Source: Akkermansia muciniphila
Lineage (GTDB): Bacteria; Verrucomicrobiota; Verrucomicrobiia; Limisphaerales; UBA9464
Assembly: GCA_945883815.1 (NCBI GenBank)
Contig: CAMCYJ010000019.1
Location: forward strand, 1-52,931
Length of the DNA stretch: 52,931 nucleotides
Direction: 5' to 3'
The translations under genes and the position numbers were made by a program. The notes under the pieces are model-generated. The model saw nothing but the letters and a program-made list of their open reading frames with translations, made no database searches and had not been told where the DNA came from. Shown one piece after another: positions 27,550 to 39,903 of this stretch; position 1 is the stretch's first letter; every line of letters starts with the position of its first letter.

Positions 27550-28347
27550 ATGGAATTCATCAAGAAACAATACGAGAAGCTGGTCTTGGGAGTCGTCCTT
27601 CTGGCTGTTGCTGGTCTGGCTATCTCCCTCGTCTTCTCCGTGTCCCAGGTCCGATCGGATCTGGAGAACGCCCTTCAGCAGCTGGCAGGAGCCAAGCAGA
27701 AACCATTGGTCCCTGAAAATCTCGAGACCAACCTGACGCAGACGGCCCTCAAGCGGGTCTCGCAGCACGTCCCGATGGTTTTGGCGGCTCCGGACCATTA
27801 CACGTTCAACCCGATCACTTGGACACGAGCGGCCAGCGGACGCCTTGAGCCCTCCAAGCCCCGTCCCAACACGGGTGCCTCCGGTTTGGCCTACATCGCC
27901 TCTCACGATCTCGTCTTGGAAATCGCCTTTGAACAAGTTGCTGGAACTCCCGAATCACCTCGCTACCAGTTCTCCGTTCGCCGCGACTATGAGAAGACGG
28001 TCAATGGTCGCCGCTCCATGGTGGAGTCCGTGGCCGTGGGATCGGAGAACAAGGATCAACTCTTCCGGCTCGTTGAGGTTCAGGGTCCCAAGGAGTCTCC
28101 GACCAATTTCGTCTGTGAACTGATGGCTACCCGGGAGACGTTCAACTTGGCCAAAGGTAAGAATTTTCGCCGCACTCAGGGATATTCCGCCGACCTCCGT
28201 TACGAGGCTGATCGGCGAGATTTTCCTCAGAAACGCGTCGGTGAATCCATCACTCTCTCGGGGGCGGTCTACAAGATTGTTGCCATCGAGAAAGATGAAC
28301 TAGTAGTGTCCGCCCCCAATTCCGTGCGTACCACAGTGGCGAGGTAA
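27550..28347 (+). CDS. Amuc_1099-like membrane-anchored protein (PilP/PilO-like position)
   Basis: 265 residues. One N-terminal membrane helix (about 11-31, LVLGVVLLAVAGLAISL) and a short coiled coil (SQVRSDLENALQQLAGAKQ) precede a periplasmic beta-rich part (DLVLEIAFEQVA, RYQFSVRRDYEKTVNG, FRLVEVQGPKESPTNFVCEL). The C-terminal region GESITLSGAVYKIVAIEKDELVV has the look of a small beta-barrel like PilP or a secretin pilotin-type domain; that fold is inferred. It sits 19 bases after the Amuc_1100-like gene and 54 bases before the secretin, so it is probably a periplasmic connector in the same machine. Confidence 0.75.
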   Translation: MEFIKKQYEKLVLGVVLLAVAGLAISLVFSVSQVRSDLENALQQLAGAKQKPLVPENLETNLTQTALKRVSQHVPMVLAAPDHYTFNPITWTRAASGRLEPSKPRPNTGASGLAYIASHDLVLEIAFEQVAGTPESPRYQFSVRRDYEKTVNGRRSMVESVAVGSENKDQLFRLVEVQGPKESPTNFVCELMATRETFNLAKGKNFRRTQGYSADLRYEADRRDFPQKRVGESITLSGAVYKIVAIEKDELVVSAPNSVRTTVAR

Positions 28348-28401
28348 TTCCCTTAATCGTCTCGTTGCATGTCCATTTTAGTCCAACCCGTGAAGAACCC
28401 C

Positions 28402-31329
<2,928 letters not shown>

Positions 31330-31403
31330 ACCTGCTGCTCAACTACAGCCGGTGGACTGATTGAACTGTCTAAAGGCTTCACGAGTCTTCAGGCAAACCA
31401 TCC

Positions 31404-32939
31404 ATGAACCAAATCCGAAACTGCCGATCATCCTGGACGCTGATGGGTCTCGCTGCACTCATCGGTCTGTCCGGATCGAGTCTGGGCCAAGGGGTCCCTG
31501 CCGGGTCACCACGACTGACAATTCAGGAAGTGGCTCCCGCCTCCGTCGAATTGCTTGGGTCTGAGGTGCGAATACTTCCCAACGGCACCTCGCCTGCGGG
31601 TTTGGTAGGCGATCAGGTCAATGCGTCCTCGGCAGCCGTGGGATCCGTTGCGTTCGTGGTCTGGCAAGACAATGCCATCGACGGTGATGGGCTTGGCATC
31701 GGATCTCGCGTCTACAATTTGCAGTCTGGATCGGCCAGTCCTCAAATCCTTCGCGTCAACCAACAGGCGCTGTTCAATCAGGAGAATCCCGTTGTTTTGG
31801 CTCTGGCCGATGGTTCTGCGGTGGTGGCTTGGCAATCTGGTAAGCCCGGAAAGCAATCCATCCATGCACGGCGCCTTTCCCGTTCCGGCGTGCCCCAAGG
31901 TGATGAATGGGTGGTGGCGCTGGCCGATTCAATTGGCAGCCATGAATCCCCGGCATTGACTGAAATCCCCGGTGGCGGATTCGCCGTCGCTTGGCAGGCC
32001 ATCGGAGCCGACGGGGTTTCATCCAAGATCAACCTGCAAAGTTTCAAGGCTTCTGGATCACCTTCCAGTGATCGTCGGGTTCTCGGCACTTCGGCATTGG
32101 TCGATCGGGCGCCGACGCTCTCGGCGCTCCCCAACGGTGACATTGCCGTTGCCTGGGTTGCTGAACAGGCTTCGGTCGATGTGCTGAATCTCGGTGGCCA
32201 GGCCACACGTCGTGAGGCCAACTCCGATATTTTCGCCCAAATCATCCAAGTCGACGGCAGGGCGGCATCCCCCATTTGGGTCAACGGAGCCGCCGCACCG
32301 TGCGATCGCCCATCCATGGCGACATTGCCTACCGGAAAGCTGGTGATCGGATGGTCCGAGTACAATCTCGAGAATAAATCTGCTTGGGATATTCGCGCAG
32401 CGACCGTGTCCAACACCGGTGTCCTTGTCGGATCCCCCATCACCCTCAACGATTACCGATCCTACGATCAAACCGGGGTTCGAATCTCTTCCGGGCCTGA
32501 CGGAGCGTTGGTCGTATGGTCCACCCGCGGTGCAGACGGATCTGGTTTGGGAATCGCCGCCAAGGCCATCACTGCCAACGGACTGGCTGCTGGAGAGGAA
32601 ATGATCCTCAACCAAAATCGCAAGAACGACCAATTTGCGCCGAATGTGGTGGCCACCGGATCCGGATACCGAGCTATCTGGAGCGATTTCTCGGGTATCA
32701 GCACCGGAGTAGACCTCTCGGCACGCGATCTTAAGAAGGTGTCCGTGACTCCGCGCCAGAAGCTCCGCCTTTCTTGGGAAACGGTGGTCGGGGCCAAGTA
32801 CCGTTTGGAATCCTCCACGGATCTCCTCCACTGGAACGAGGTTCAGGCCACTCAAACGGCCACCTCGACCACTCAGACAGCGTCCATTGATGCAGGCGCT
32901 GCTGCTCAGTCCTACTTCCGCGTCCAATCCGATCGCTGA
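31404..32939 (+). CDS. Exported protein with repeats and a YxxESS-type C-terminal module
   Basis: 511 residues. The N-terminal signal peptide is within MNQIRNCRSSWTLMGLAALI ... SLGQG. The body is built from repeats of about 50-60 residues, each with a core like GSVAFVVWQDN, GSAVVAWQSGK, GGFAVAWQAIGADG, GDIAVAWVAEQ and GKLVIGWSEY, which suggests a beta-propeller or beta-solenoid. The end (LRLSWETVVGAKYRLESSTDLLHWNEV ... SYFRVQ, given here in pieces) is a beta-sandwich-like module that I associate with many verrucomicrobial exported proteins. It lies 74 bases after the secretin and 2 bases before the next gene. It may be a cell-surface or secreted product of the machine. Confidence 0.75.
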   Translation: MNQIRNCRSSWTLMGLAALIGLSGSSLGQGVPAGSPRLTIQEVAPASVELLGSEVRILPNGTSPAGLVGDQVNASSAAVGSVAFVVWQDNAIDGDGLGIGSRVYNLQSGSASPQILRVNQQALFNQENPVVLALADGSAVVAWQSGKPGKQSIHARRLSRSGVPQGDEWVVALADSIGSHESPALTEIPGGGFAVAWQAIGADGVSSKINLQSFKASGSPSSDRRVLGTSALVDRAPTLSALPNGDIAVAWVAEQASVDVLNLGGQATRREANSDIFAQIIQVDGRAASPIWVNGAAAPCDRPSMATLPTGKLVIGWSEYNLENKSAWDIRAATVSNTGVLVGSPITLNDYRSYDQTGVRISSGPDGALVVWSTRGADGSGLGIAAKAITANGLAAGEEMILNQNRKNDQFAPNVVATGSGYRAIWSDFSGISTGVDLSARDLKKVSVTPRQKLRLSWETVVGAKYRLESSTDLLHWNEVQATQTATSTTQTASIDAGAAAQSYFRVQSDR

Positions 32940-32941
32940 CC

Positions 32942-34393
32942 ATGCGCACGACCCCCTTTATCGTTCAAATCGTCGCCCTGCTGCTGCTCGGAATCCTGCC
33001 GACCAGGGCATTCACCCTCCTGGGCCCCATGGCTGGATGGCAGGCTCCTGAACTCGGCTACAACATCCCGGATAGCGCCCCTGAATATGGTGGGCCGCGC
33101 CTGCGCGGCGACGAATACCGTCTCAGCACTCCGATCGTCACCTACGGCATTGATGGATCGTTCATGGAATTCTTCGGCGCCGATGGAGCGCGTGCCGTGG
33201 ATGAGGCATTTGCTCTCTTCAACAGCCTGACCAATGTTTCTGCATTCAGCGAAAATCTGGAAGAATTTCCGCTCAAGGCCGATGGAGTCAACCCAACGGC
33301 CAGTGCCTTGGGGCTCATTGATGTCAAAACCCAGATCCTGTCCCAGATCATGGCCACACTGGGGCTGACATCTCCAGAGCGTTGGTGTTGGTCCATCCGC
33401 GGACGGGCTGTGGATCCGATTCGATATTCGGTTGCCAATTTCAATTATGATCCGATTTCCGGCCGCCCTTCCCGCTATGTGAATGGGACCATGTATTCGT
33501 ACATCGTGCGCGATATCTTCAATGTTGACGGTGCCCGTATATTTTCCGATGCACGCGAAATACCAGTTGATTCCGCCAACCCCAATATCAGCTTGGCGTC
33601 CACCGTTAGCATCAATAGTTTCGTGACCAGTGACGACCGCGTGGCTCGATCCATCAACCCGAACGGTCGTTACTTCACCGGTCTTACCCGGGACGATGCC
33701 GGCGGATTGCGCTACCTGTATCACCCTGCCAACCGCAACTACGAGGCAGCACCCGCCGGGTCGATTCGCGGCAGTGTTTCCACGGCGGGAGGTGGCTCGT
33801 CGACTGCTCTCGAATCTCCGTGGACGGTTGCCGGTTCCTCCGGATTGGTCGGAACCACCGCAGTCGGAACGACCACTACGAGCAACGTTTTGCAGTTGGT
33901 CAATCTCGCCGTTCGGGCTGGTGTTGATCGGGTTCGATTCGTCAAAGTGAATCTGGACCCGGTGCTTCGCCAAAACGCCCGTCAAGCGGCAGTCACCTAT
34001 CCTGAAGTGGTCAGTTCCAACGGTGTCGTCCTCCGTCAGGTTGTCAGTCGTTTGATCGCACGCCCGGAGATTTTGATCAGCGCTCGGGATCTCGGTGTGC
34101 TCGATAACTACGCTCCGGTTGCTTTCGAATTCTCTCCGGTGACGTTCCAAAACACCGGTGCCACTCTCGATGCCGCCGCCGAAGGGCCCGGAAACATCGA
34201 ACCGGTTTCCAGCTACACTTTCTCGAAGCTCGGCGTTTACTCGCTACACTTCGGTAACACCGACGAGCAAGACGGGCAACCCGGCAACATCTGGGGCTCA
34301 TTTGACGGCAGCACCAACGCTCCGATCCTCTATCCGATTGGCAGCAAGCTTTCGGATCTCGAAGCAGCTGTTCTCTCCCTTCGGAGCAACTGA
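32942..34393 (+). CDS. Exported protein resembling a matrixin-type fold without zinc motif
   Basis: 483 residues. The signal peptide is MRTTPFIVQIVALLLLGILP and the mature part starts near FTLLGPMAGWQ. IVTYGIDGSFMEFFGADGAR and later FTGLTRDDAGGLRYLYHP look like the first strand-helix and the closing segment of bacterial matrixin-like proteases. However, no HExxH or longer zinc motif exists anywhere in the protein, so it would be inactive or only structural. The C-terminal 200 residues are Ser/Thr/Val-rich. I do not recognise a full family. It is tightly packed in the gene block: 2 bases after the previous gene, 8 bases before the next. Confidence 0.7.
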   Translation: MRTTPFIVQIVALLLLGILPTRAFTLLGPMAGWQAPELGYNIPDSAPEYGGPRLRGDEYRLSTPIVTYGIDGSFMEFFGADGARAVDEAFALFNSLTNVSAFSENLEEFPLKADGVNPTASALGLIDVKTQILSQIMATLGLTSPERWCWSIRGRAVDPIRYSVANFNYDPISGRPSRYVNGTMYSYIVRDIFNVDGARIFSDAREIPVDSANPNISLASTVSINSFVTSDDRVARSINPNGRYFTGLTRDDAGGLRYLYHPANRNYEAAPAGSIRGSVSTAGGGSSTALESPWTVAGSSGLVGTTAVGTTTTSNVLQLVNLAVRAGVDRVRFVKVNLDPVLRQNARQAAVTYPEVVSSNGVVLRQVVSRLIARPEILISARDLGVLDNYAPVAFEFSPVTFQNTGATLDAAAEGPGNIEPVSSYTFSKLGVYSLHFGNTDEQDGQPGNIWGSFDGSTNAPILYPIGSKLSDLEAAVLSLRSN

Positions 34394-34401
34394 ACTGACC
34401 G

Positions 34402-37400
34402 ATGAAAACCACGAAATTCTCGACCCGAATCTCCATCATGGTCAGATCTCTCATTTCTGCTGTGGCCTGCAGCTGGGTTGCCATTGCGGGCGATTTTTAC
34501 AACGGCGGCAATTATTCGGTGGACCGGCCGATCGATGCGGTCTCATTTGTCAACGCAGGGACATTCTCTGCCGACACATTTGATCTGTTTGCGACCCGCA
34601 ATACCCTCAATTACACGAATCTCGGAACCATTCAGGCGAGCTATGGAATGGAGTTCTTGAATGTCAATTCCAAGGGGTTTCGGCTTCCCAGCCAGACGAT
34701 TTTCAACGGCGACCGCGCCGTGATTGAAGGCATTGGTTCGGCCATCTTCGGGTTCGGTTATCCAGACGGTCAGTCCTACACCTACGGAGACGGTGGGTAT
34801 TTGATTTTCAATGCCACCAATATTGTCAATCGGGGCCGGATCTCTGTTTCCTTTTGGGGGGACATTGCTGCAAATGGTCACAACGTTGATCTGACCCGAT
34901 CCACCCTGACCACCCTCAATCGCACGTCCCCGGAATTTGGGAGATTTGCGAGTCTCGAGGGAGGTATCCACGTTGCGAATAGCCCTGGCGGAGTCGAGAA
35001 TTTGTATTGGGGATATTCGACAATACCAGTTGATTTTGCGTCCTTTGCAACCGCTAGACCGGTGCGAACCACCTATACGACTGCGACCACGAACATCGTG
35101 GTGACCAATATTCTGGCAAATATCGACATCAGTTATCTTGCGGCCATTGATCGCGTCCCGGGTAACCCCATCGACAACCCTGAAAATTGGATCGGTGATG
35201 GGATTTCATCGGCGGGTTTTCCTCCGGTGCCCGCGTTGGTCTACATCCAGACGAACCAGTTGACTGCTACGAACAATCGCATCAATGCGGTGTTCATCAT
35301 CAATCGAAACTCCAATGTCGTGGCTTCGGCTTCGGTCGATGGGACCCGCAGCCTGGCCGTCACCTTGGGATACCTCAACACGAACAACACGGCTGGATCG
35401 GTCGAGTTTGAGAGTCTGCGCATTGTCGAGAGCTTCACCACAGCTCCTACGAATATCTACGGGTGGGATTACCGGACTCCCGAAACGGCAGTGCCCTTCA
35501 ATGTCCGCCTCGCTCGGAATGTTGGCGTCTCGATCCCCATCAGTCGGGCCGAGAGAGCCATCATTGGTGATGAGCTCAATCCTCTCAATCCGATTTCCAG
35601 ATCCAATCTCTTGTCGCGCTACCTGAATGATTCACGGTCGGGTGCCAACAGTCCGTTCACTAGGGATCTCTTCACAACGGGTTACTTCGGTTTACTGACA
35701 AACGGCGTAGCCTACACGAATTTGGTCTCAACCAACGACTATATGGCTTATTCGTTCGCCATCACATCGCTGCCTTCCAAGATTCCCAATCCCACCAACA
35801 GCACCTATGGGTCGGTGATTCGCGCACTCGGCAGACGTTTCTTTGGATCGCAGTCCCAATCTTCCTTCGGATACGCAACGAATCTCGCCGGTCGGGTGAG
35901 GATCGAGGCGAACAACCTTAATCTCGAGGATGCCCGCATTCGTGCACACGGAGTGATCAACATCAAGGCCAAGCACGTCACCTCATCGGCTTCCACGAGT
36001 ATCGCCGCGCCTTACGCTCACTATGACCTGGGCTCCACCAATGGCACTATGGTCTACCGTGGGTTCAACCCGGTGGGACAACCGAATCTGACGGGCATCA
36101 TCAAGGTCTTTGTCACCTCATGGACCAATACTGCAGAGTTCCCGGATCCTGCTGCGGCCGCAGCCACCACGGATCCCACCGCGGGAACCGGCACCGCGAC
36201 TCCGGTGAATCTCTTGGCCGATACCCACTTCCGAGTGATGATTATCGATGCAGACATCGATCCCTTGAGAACCACGGGTGAGCTCGTCGGTTTGAAGCTC
36301 CGGGCCACCAATCTGACCACCGTGGATCCGGTGCTGTACCAAGTGCCCAGCGATGACGCGGTGCCCACCATTTATCCGGATGGATTCTCAGGGGCCTCCT
36401 CGATCTCCGGTACTGAGCAGGTGGCTCCGGTGACCGAGAACTGGATCAACCAGGGAGTCTTCCAATTGTTCGGTTCCGTCGGGGTTTCTTCCCGCACCTT
36501 CCCGATGCTGAAAACCCTTTCCAATGCATCCGACATCATCGGTGATCGGGTGGCTTTGGGGGTGGGACAGGGCTCGCCTCTGAGTTACATCACCAACACC
36601 GGTTCGATCATCTCTTCCGGTTATCTGGGATTGGGGGCATCGACTCTCCACCATGCCGGGCAGTTTGAGGCTGGCAACGTTGCGGATCTGACAGCGGACT
36701 CGATCTTATTGGCCGGAACCAACAGCATCTTGGCCGGTGGTGGATTGACGATTACTGCCAAGACTCTGGATGCCAGCGCCGGTGGTTTGATCGCTACTCC
36801 GAACTTGATGACCTTGAACGTGAGCGACAAATTTGTGGCACCCGCTGGCAAGGTACTCGTCCTATCGGCCGCAGGAGTGAAATTGGGAGCGAATGCGAGT
36901 TCCAACGACCTCAGTGGCGTGAGCGTCTCTGTCAATGCTGGTCGTTTCGAGACGGCCTTTGTGGACTGGCCGGGTCTTAATCGTGGGACCGAGGCTTCGG
37001 GCTTCGTGAACAACTCGGCCATCAGCGCCTTGGTCTTGACCGTCGGTGAATACGGCCGCGCCGAGGTCCGTGCCTCGGGATCGGGTGATCGAGCTTTGTA
37101 CACCCGGCGCTTGGAGTTGAACGGAGAGTTCAGCCAGTACATCAACATCACCAACAAGACGTTTGATGCCGATGGCTTGGCATCGGTACTGAGCATCGAC
37201 AGCAATACGCGCCTTTACTACAGCATCGTCTCGGTCAACGGCATTGAGCTTTCCGGACCGGTTCTCGATGGCGCTCTGGGTGGCCGTTTGCGTCTGGTGC
37301 GCATCGGTGGCGCCAATGGCGGACCGATTTCGATGACCGTGGGCGATGGCTACGTGGTGGAGGCTTCGTGGGCGGTTCGTTACTCGGTCTCGCTCGACTC

Positions 37401-37686
37401 CGATGGTGACGGTCTCGTCAACGCCTTGGATATCACACCGTTTTCCGGGGCCGTGGTCACCACCAAGGCCATCGAGCTTCAAGGCAAGCCGTACTTGGAA
37501 ATTTCTTGGGACGCTGCTGCCAATACCGACTACCAAATCTTGGCGCAGGAGCCTGCGGTTGGGTCTGCTTGGACTGGTTTGAGTCGCATGTCCAATACTT
37601 CAGGATCTTCGAAGGTACTGAAGTTCTACGATCCTCTGGATCAGGGGACCGGGGCCAAGGCCTATCGCATTCTCTACAAGCCTTAA
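34402..37686 (+). CDS. Large exported protein, beta-helix-like, with Ca-binding-like C-terminal repeat
   Basis: 1094 residues. The signal peptide is near the N-terminus (ISIMVRSLISAVACSWVAIA, ending AIAGD). The body has the low-charge Asn/Thr/Ser/Gly-rich, strand-turn pattern of filamentous-haemagglutinin or parallel beta-helix proteins (NWINQGVFQLFGSVGV, ITNTGSIISSGYLGLG, HHAGQFEAGNVADLTADSI, NSILAGGGLTITAKTLDAS). Near the end DSDGDGLVNALDITPF resembles a calcium-binding thrombospondin-3/dockerin-type repeat. The final LEISWDAAANTDYQILAQ ... YRILY resembles the C-terminal module of the 511-residue protein. It is a likely surface adhesin or fibre subunit, by inference only. A strong terminator follows. 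Confidence 0.75.
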   Translation: MKTTKFSTRISIMVRSLISAVACSWVAIAGDFYNGGNYSVDRPIDAVSFVNAGTFSADTFDLFATRNTLNYTNLGTIQASYGMEFLNVNSKGFRLPSQTIFNGDRAVIEGIGSAIFGFGYPDGQSYTYGDGGYLIFNATNIVNRGRISVSFWGDIAANGHNVDLTRSTLTTLNRTSPEFGRFASLEGGIHVANSPGGVENLYWGYSTIPVDFASFATARPVRTTYTTATTNIVVTNILANIDISYLAAIDRVPGNPIDNPENWIGDGISSAGFPPVPALVYIQTNQLTATNNRINAVFIINRNSNVVASASVDGTRSLAVTLGYLNTNNTAGSVEFESLRIVESFTTAPTNIYGWDYRTPETAVPFNVRLARNVGVSIPISRAERAIIGDELNPLNPISRSNLLSRYLNDSRSGANSPFTRDLFTTGYFGLLTNGVAYTNLVSTNDYMAYSFAITSLPSKIPNPTNSTYGSVIRALGRRFFGSQSQSSFGYATNLAGRVRIEANNLNLEDARIRAHGVINIKAKHVTSSASTSIAAPYAHYDLGSTNGTMVYRGFNPVGQPNLTGIIKVFVTSWTNTAEFPDPAAAAATTDPTAGTGTATPVNLLADTHFRVMIIDADIDPLRTTGELVGLKLRATNLTTVDPVLYQVPSDDAVPTIYPDGFSGASSISGTEQVAPVTENWINQGVFQLFGSVGVSSRTFPMLKTLSNASDIIGDRVALGVGQGSPLSYITNTGSIISSGYLGLGASTLHHAGQFEAGNVADLTADSILLAGTNSILAGGGLTITAKTLDASAGGLIATPNLMTLNVSDKFVAPAGKVLVLSAAGVKLGANASSNDLSGVSVSVNAGRFETAFVDWPGLNRGTEASGFVNNSAISALVLTVGEYGRAEVRASGSGDRALYTRRLELNGEFSQYINITNKTFDADGLASVLSIDSNTRLYYSIVSVNGIELSGPVLDGALGGRLRLVRIGGANGGPISMTVGDGYVVEASWAVRYSVSLDSDGDGLVNALDITPFSGAVVTTKAIELQGKPYLEISWDAAANTDYQILAQEPAVGSAWTGLSRMSNTSGSSKVLKFYDPLDQGTGAKAYRILYKP

Positions 37687-37725
37687 TTGGCACACTTCCC
37701 TCGGACTCGATTCCGATTGTTTTGG

Positions 37726-37760
37726 GCGCTGGAGAATGAAGGTTCCCCAGCGCTTTTTTT
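37726..37760 (+). terminator. Rho-independent terminator closing the secretin block
   Basis: GCGCTGG (37726-37732) pairs with CCAGCGC (37747-37753), and a further GAA/TTC pairing extends it inside the loop. Seven T residues follow at 37754-37760. It lies between the 1094-residue protein gene and coaE, whose ATG is four bases after the T run. Confidence 0.9.
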
Positions 37761-37763
37761 GAA

Positions 37764-38366
37764 ATGATCACCGTAGGCATCACTGGAGGGATCGGAGCGG
37801 GCAAATCCGAGGCGTCGGATCAATTGAGTCGTCTGGGGATTCCTGTCTTGGACACCGATGTCGTGGCCCGGGAACTGGTGGCTCCGGGCCAACCCGCCCT
37901 GGCGGATATCACGGCCGCCTTCGGGTTGGGAATCGTCGATGCTCAAGGCCAGTTGGATCGTGCCGAACTGGCTCGGAAGGTGTTCGACGACAGCGCAGCC
38001 CGTCAGCGACTGGAAGCCATCTTGCATCCTCGGATTTATGACGTTTGGACCGCTTGGATCCGGGAGAAAGCCCTTGAGGGTCACGGCCTGGGCGCCGTGG
38101 TGATCCCCTTGCTTTACGAGAAAGATTACGGCTCCCACTTTCAGGTCATCCTGGCCTTGGGCTGCACTCCACAAACCCAGCGCCAGCGTCTGCAACAACG
38201 CCAATGGTCGGACCGGGTGATTGACCAACGTTTGGCGGCTCAGTGGCCTATGTCGGAAAAATTGCAGCGGGCCGACTATTGCCTCTGGAGCGAAGGCCAA
38301 CGCGAGGTCCTCCACCAACAAATGGATGCGGTGCTGCAGAGGGTGGGATACCGGCGGTCGTCTTGA
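37764..38366 (+). CDS. coaE: Dephospho-CoA kinase
   Basis: 200 residues, the usual size. It catalyses the last step of coenzyme A synthesis, phosphorylating the ribose 3'-OH of dephospho-CoA with ATP. The Walker A motif GGIGAGKS is at residues 8-15. It is followed by the family segments GIPVLDTDVVARELVAPGQ, the HPRIYDVWTAWI helix and VVIPLLYEKDYGSHFQ. The C-terminal part has QRQRLQQRQWSDRVIDQR, typical of CoaE. The start codon lies four bases after the terminator of the upstream block, so its promoter must overlap that region or transcription reads through. Confidence 0.94.
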   Translation: MITVGITGGIGAGKSEASDQLSRLGIPVLDTDVVARELVAPGQPALADITAAFGLGIVDAQGQLDRAELARKVFDDSAARQRLEAILHPRIYDVWTAWIREKALEGHGLGAVVIPLLYEKDYGSHFQVILALGCTPQTQRQRLQQRQWSDRVIDQRLAAQWPMSEKLQRADYCLWSEGQREVLHQQMDAVLQRVGYRRSS

Positions 38367-38417
38367 ACCGAGGCGGCGAAATCGGCAGGAGTGGAATCCT
38401 TGGATCCGATCGGAATC

Positions 38418-38984
38418 CTACTTGCTGCCGGGCTTGGTCGCGGGAATCGCCGCCAAGTCCGGAGGTAGGTGGAGGGGATCAAAGGTTTCCACATCCAGCC
38501 GGATCAGAGGGATCAAGGGAACGCCCAGATCCAAAGTCCCATCCGAACGGTCCACCACCATGGCCACGCCGACCACGGAGCCCTGAAGGCCCTGGACGAT
38601 CTGAACCGTCTCGAGGGCCCGTCCGCCCTTGGTCACCACATCCTCGACCACCAGGCACCGTTCTCCCGTCCGGATCTTGAACCCGCGTCGCAGGACCAAC
38701 GCGCCATTCTCCTTCTCGGCGAAGATGAAGCGGCAGCCCAGTTGGCGCGCCACTTCTTGGCCAATGACGAGCCCGCCCATGGCCGGAGCGATGACGGTCT
38801 CAACCCCGAGTGCGCGCACCTTTTCAGCGAGGGCGGCTCCGAAACGTTCCACCAACGGCATTTCTTGGAGAGCAAGCGCACACTGAAAGAACTGCCGGCT
38901 GTGGAGGCCACTGCGCAAGATGAAGTGCCCGTCGAGCAGGGCTCCGGTTTGCCGGAACAGGGAGAGAGCTTCCTCGTTGGTCAT
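38418..38984 (-). CDS. pyrE: Orotate phosphoribosyltransferase
   Basis: 188 residues from the ATG at 38984. A longer in-frame extension to 39200 overlaps nth and has no homologous character. It makes OMP from orotate and PRPP in pyrimidine synthesis. The N-terminal FRQTGALLDGHFILRSGLHS is typical of PyrE (Ser-Gly-x-His-Ser loop). VIAPAMGGLVIGQEVAR and the PRPP-binding CLVVEDVVTKGGRALE follow; the usual Thr-Thr-Gly is here Thr-Lys-Gly. It lies downstream of nth on the same strand with 133 bases between them, and it converges on coaE. Confidence 0.92.
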   Translation of the reverse strand: MTNEEALSLFRQTGALLDGHFILRSGLHSRQFFQCALALQEMPLVERFGAALAEKVRALGVETVIAPAMGGLVIGQEVARQLGCRFIFAEKENGALVLRRGFKIRTGERCLVVEDVVTKGGRALETVQIVQGLQGSVVGVAMVVDRSDGTLDLGVPLIPLIRLDVETFDPLHLPPDLAAIPATKPGSK

Positions 38985-39117
38985 CGGACGTGAGAATGAC
39001 CCGGTGATCGGCCCGGAACGAGCGGAAATCTGTGGTGGAATGGCCGTTCCCCACCGGTGTATTGCGGGTGGATCCTGAAGGCACCGAGGCGCGATGGGAC
39101 CTGCCCACCGGCCTCCA

Positions 39118-39768
39118 TCATTTGGAAGCCGAAGGGCACAGGCTGCGGATTTCGCAGCCGTTGCAATCTGGAGACCGTGCCCCGCAGCGCCGCCGGCCAT
39201 GCCAAATGAGCCAGTGACTGAAAAGGGTCCAGTCGCACGGGGCGACCCACTGCATCAGGTCCTGTTCGATCTTCTCGGGATGTGTGTTTGCGCTGAGTCG
39301 CAATCGCAGGGAAAGGCGGGCCACATGGGTATCGACCACGATTCCGGATTCGATCCCAAAGGCATTTCCCAACACCACGTTGGCGGTCTTGCGTCCCACG
39401 CCATCCAGCGCGAGCAAGGCATCCATCGACTGCGGAACTTGTCCCCCGTGTTGTTCCATCAGCACACGACAGCAGGACTGGATGTTGCGGGCTTTGTTGC
39501 GGAAAAGGCCGATGCGCCGGATGTCGAGGGTCAGGGTCTCGAGATCGGACTCGGCGTAGTCTTGGGCCGATCGGTACTTTTGGAACAGGGACTCGGTGAC
39601 GATGTTCACCTGTTTGTCGGTGCACTGGGCCGAAAGGATTGTGGCCACCAGCAGCTCCAAGGGATTGGAGAACTCGAGTTCACAGTGTGCCTCCGGATAG
39701 GTCGCTCGAAGGATCTCCATCAGGGCACCGACTCGCTGTCGCCGGGCCGTCGCAGACTCGCGGGGCAT
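39118..39768 (-). CDS. nth: Endonuclease III (DNA glycosylase/AP lyase)
   Basis: 216 residues, the normal length. It removes oxidised pyrimidines and cuts the abasic site in base-excision repair. The helix-hairpin-helix LDGVGRKTANVVL carries catalytic Lys127, and Asp146 is in VVDTHVAR. The iron-sulfur cluster motif is exact: Cys195-x6-Cys202-x2-Cys205-x5-Cys211. It is transcribed divergently from the ClpX-like gene (135 bases apart). Confidence 0.96.
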   Translation of the reverse strand: MPRESATARRQRVGALMEILRATYPEAHCELEFSNPLELLVATILSAQCTDKQVNIVTESLFQKYRSAQDYAESDLETLTLDIRRIGLFRNKARNIQSCCRVLMEQHGGQVPQSMDALLALDGVGRKTANVVLGNAFGIESGIVVDTHVARLSLRLRLSANTHPEKIEQDLMQWVAPCDWTLFSHWLIWHGRRRCGARSPDCNGCEIRSLCPSASK

Positions 39769-39903
39769 GTCCTGAGTCTTCCGTGAAAACCCCGCGGGTC
39801 AATGACCGCCTCCCGCGACTTGTAAGATCCCGGTTGGGATTTCTGCGGAATGCATCCATCGTGGATCCCAAGAGTTGCTGGAGCAGCCCAACTGTCGCCC
39901 GTC

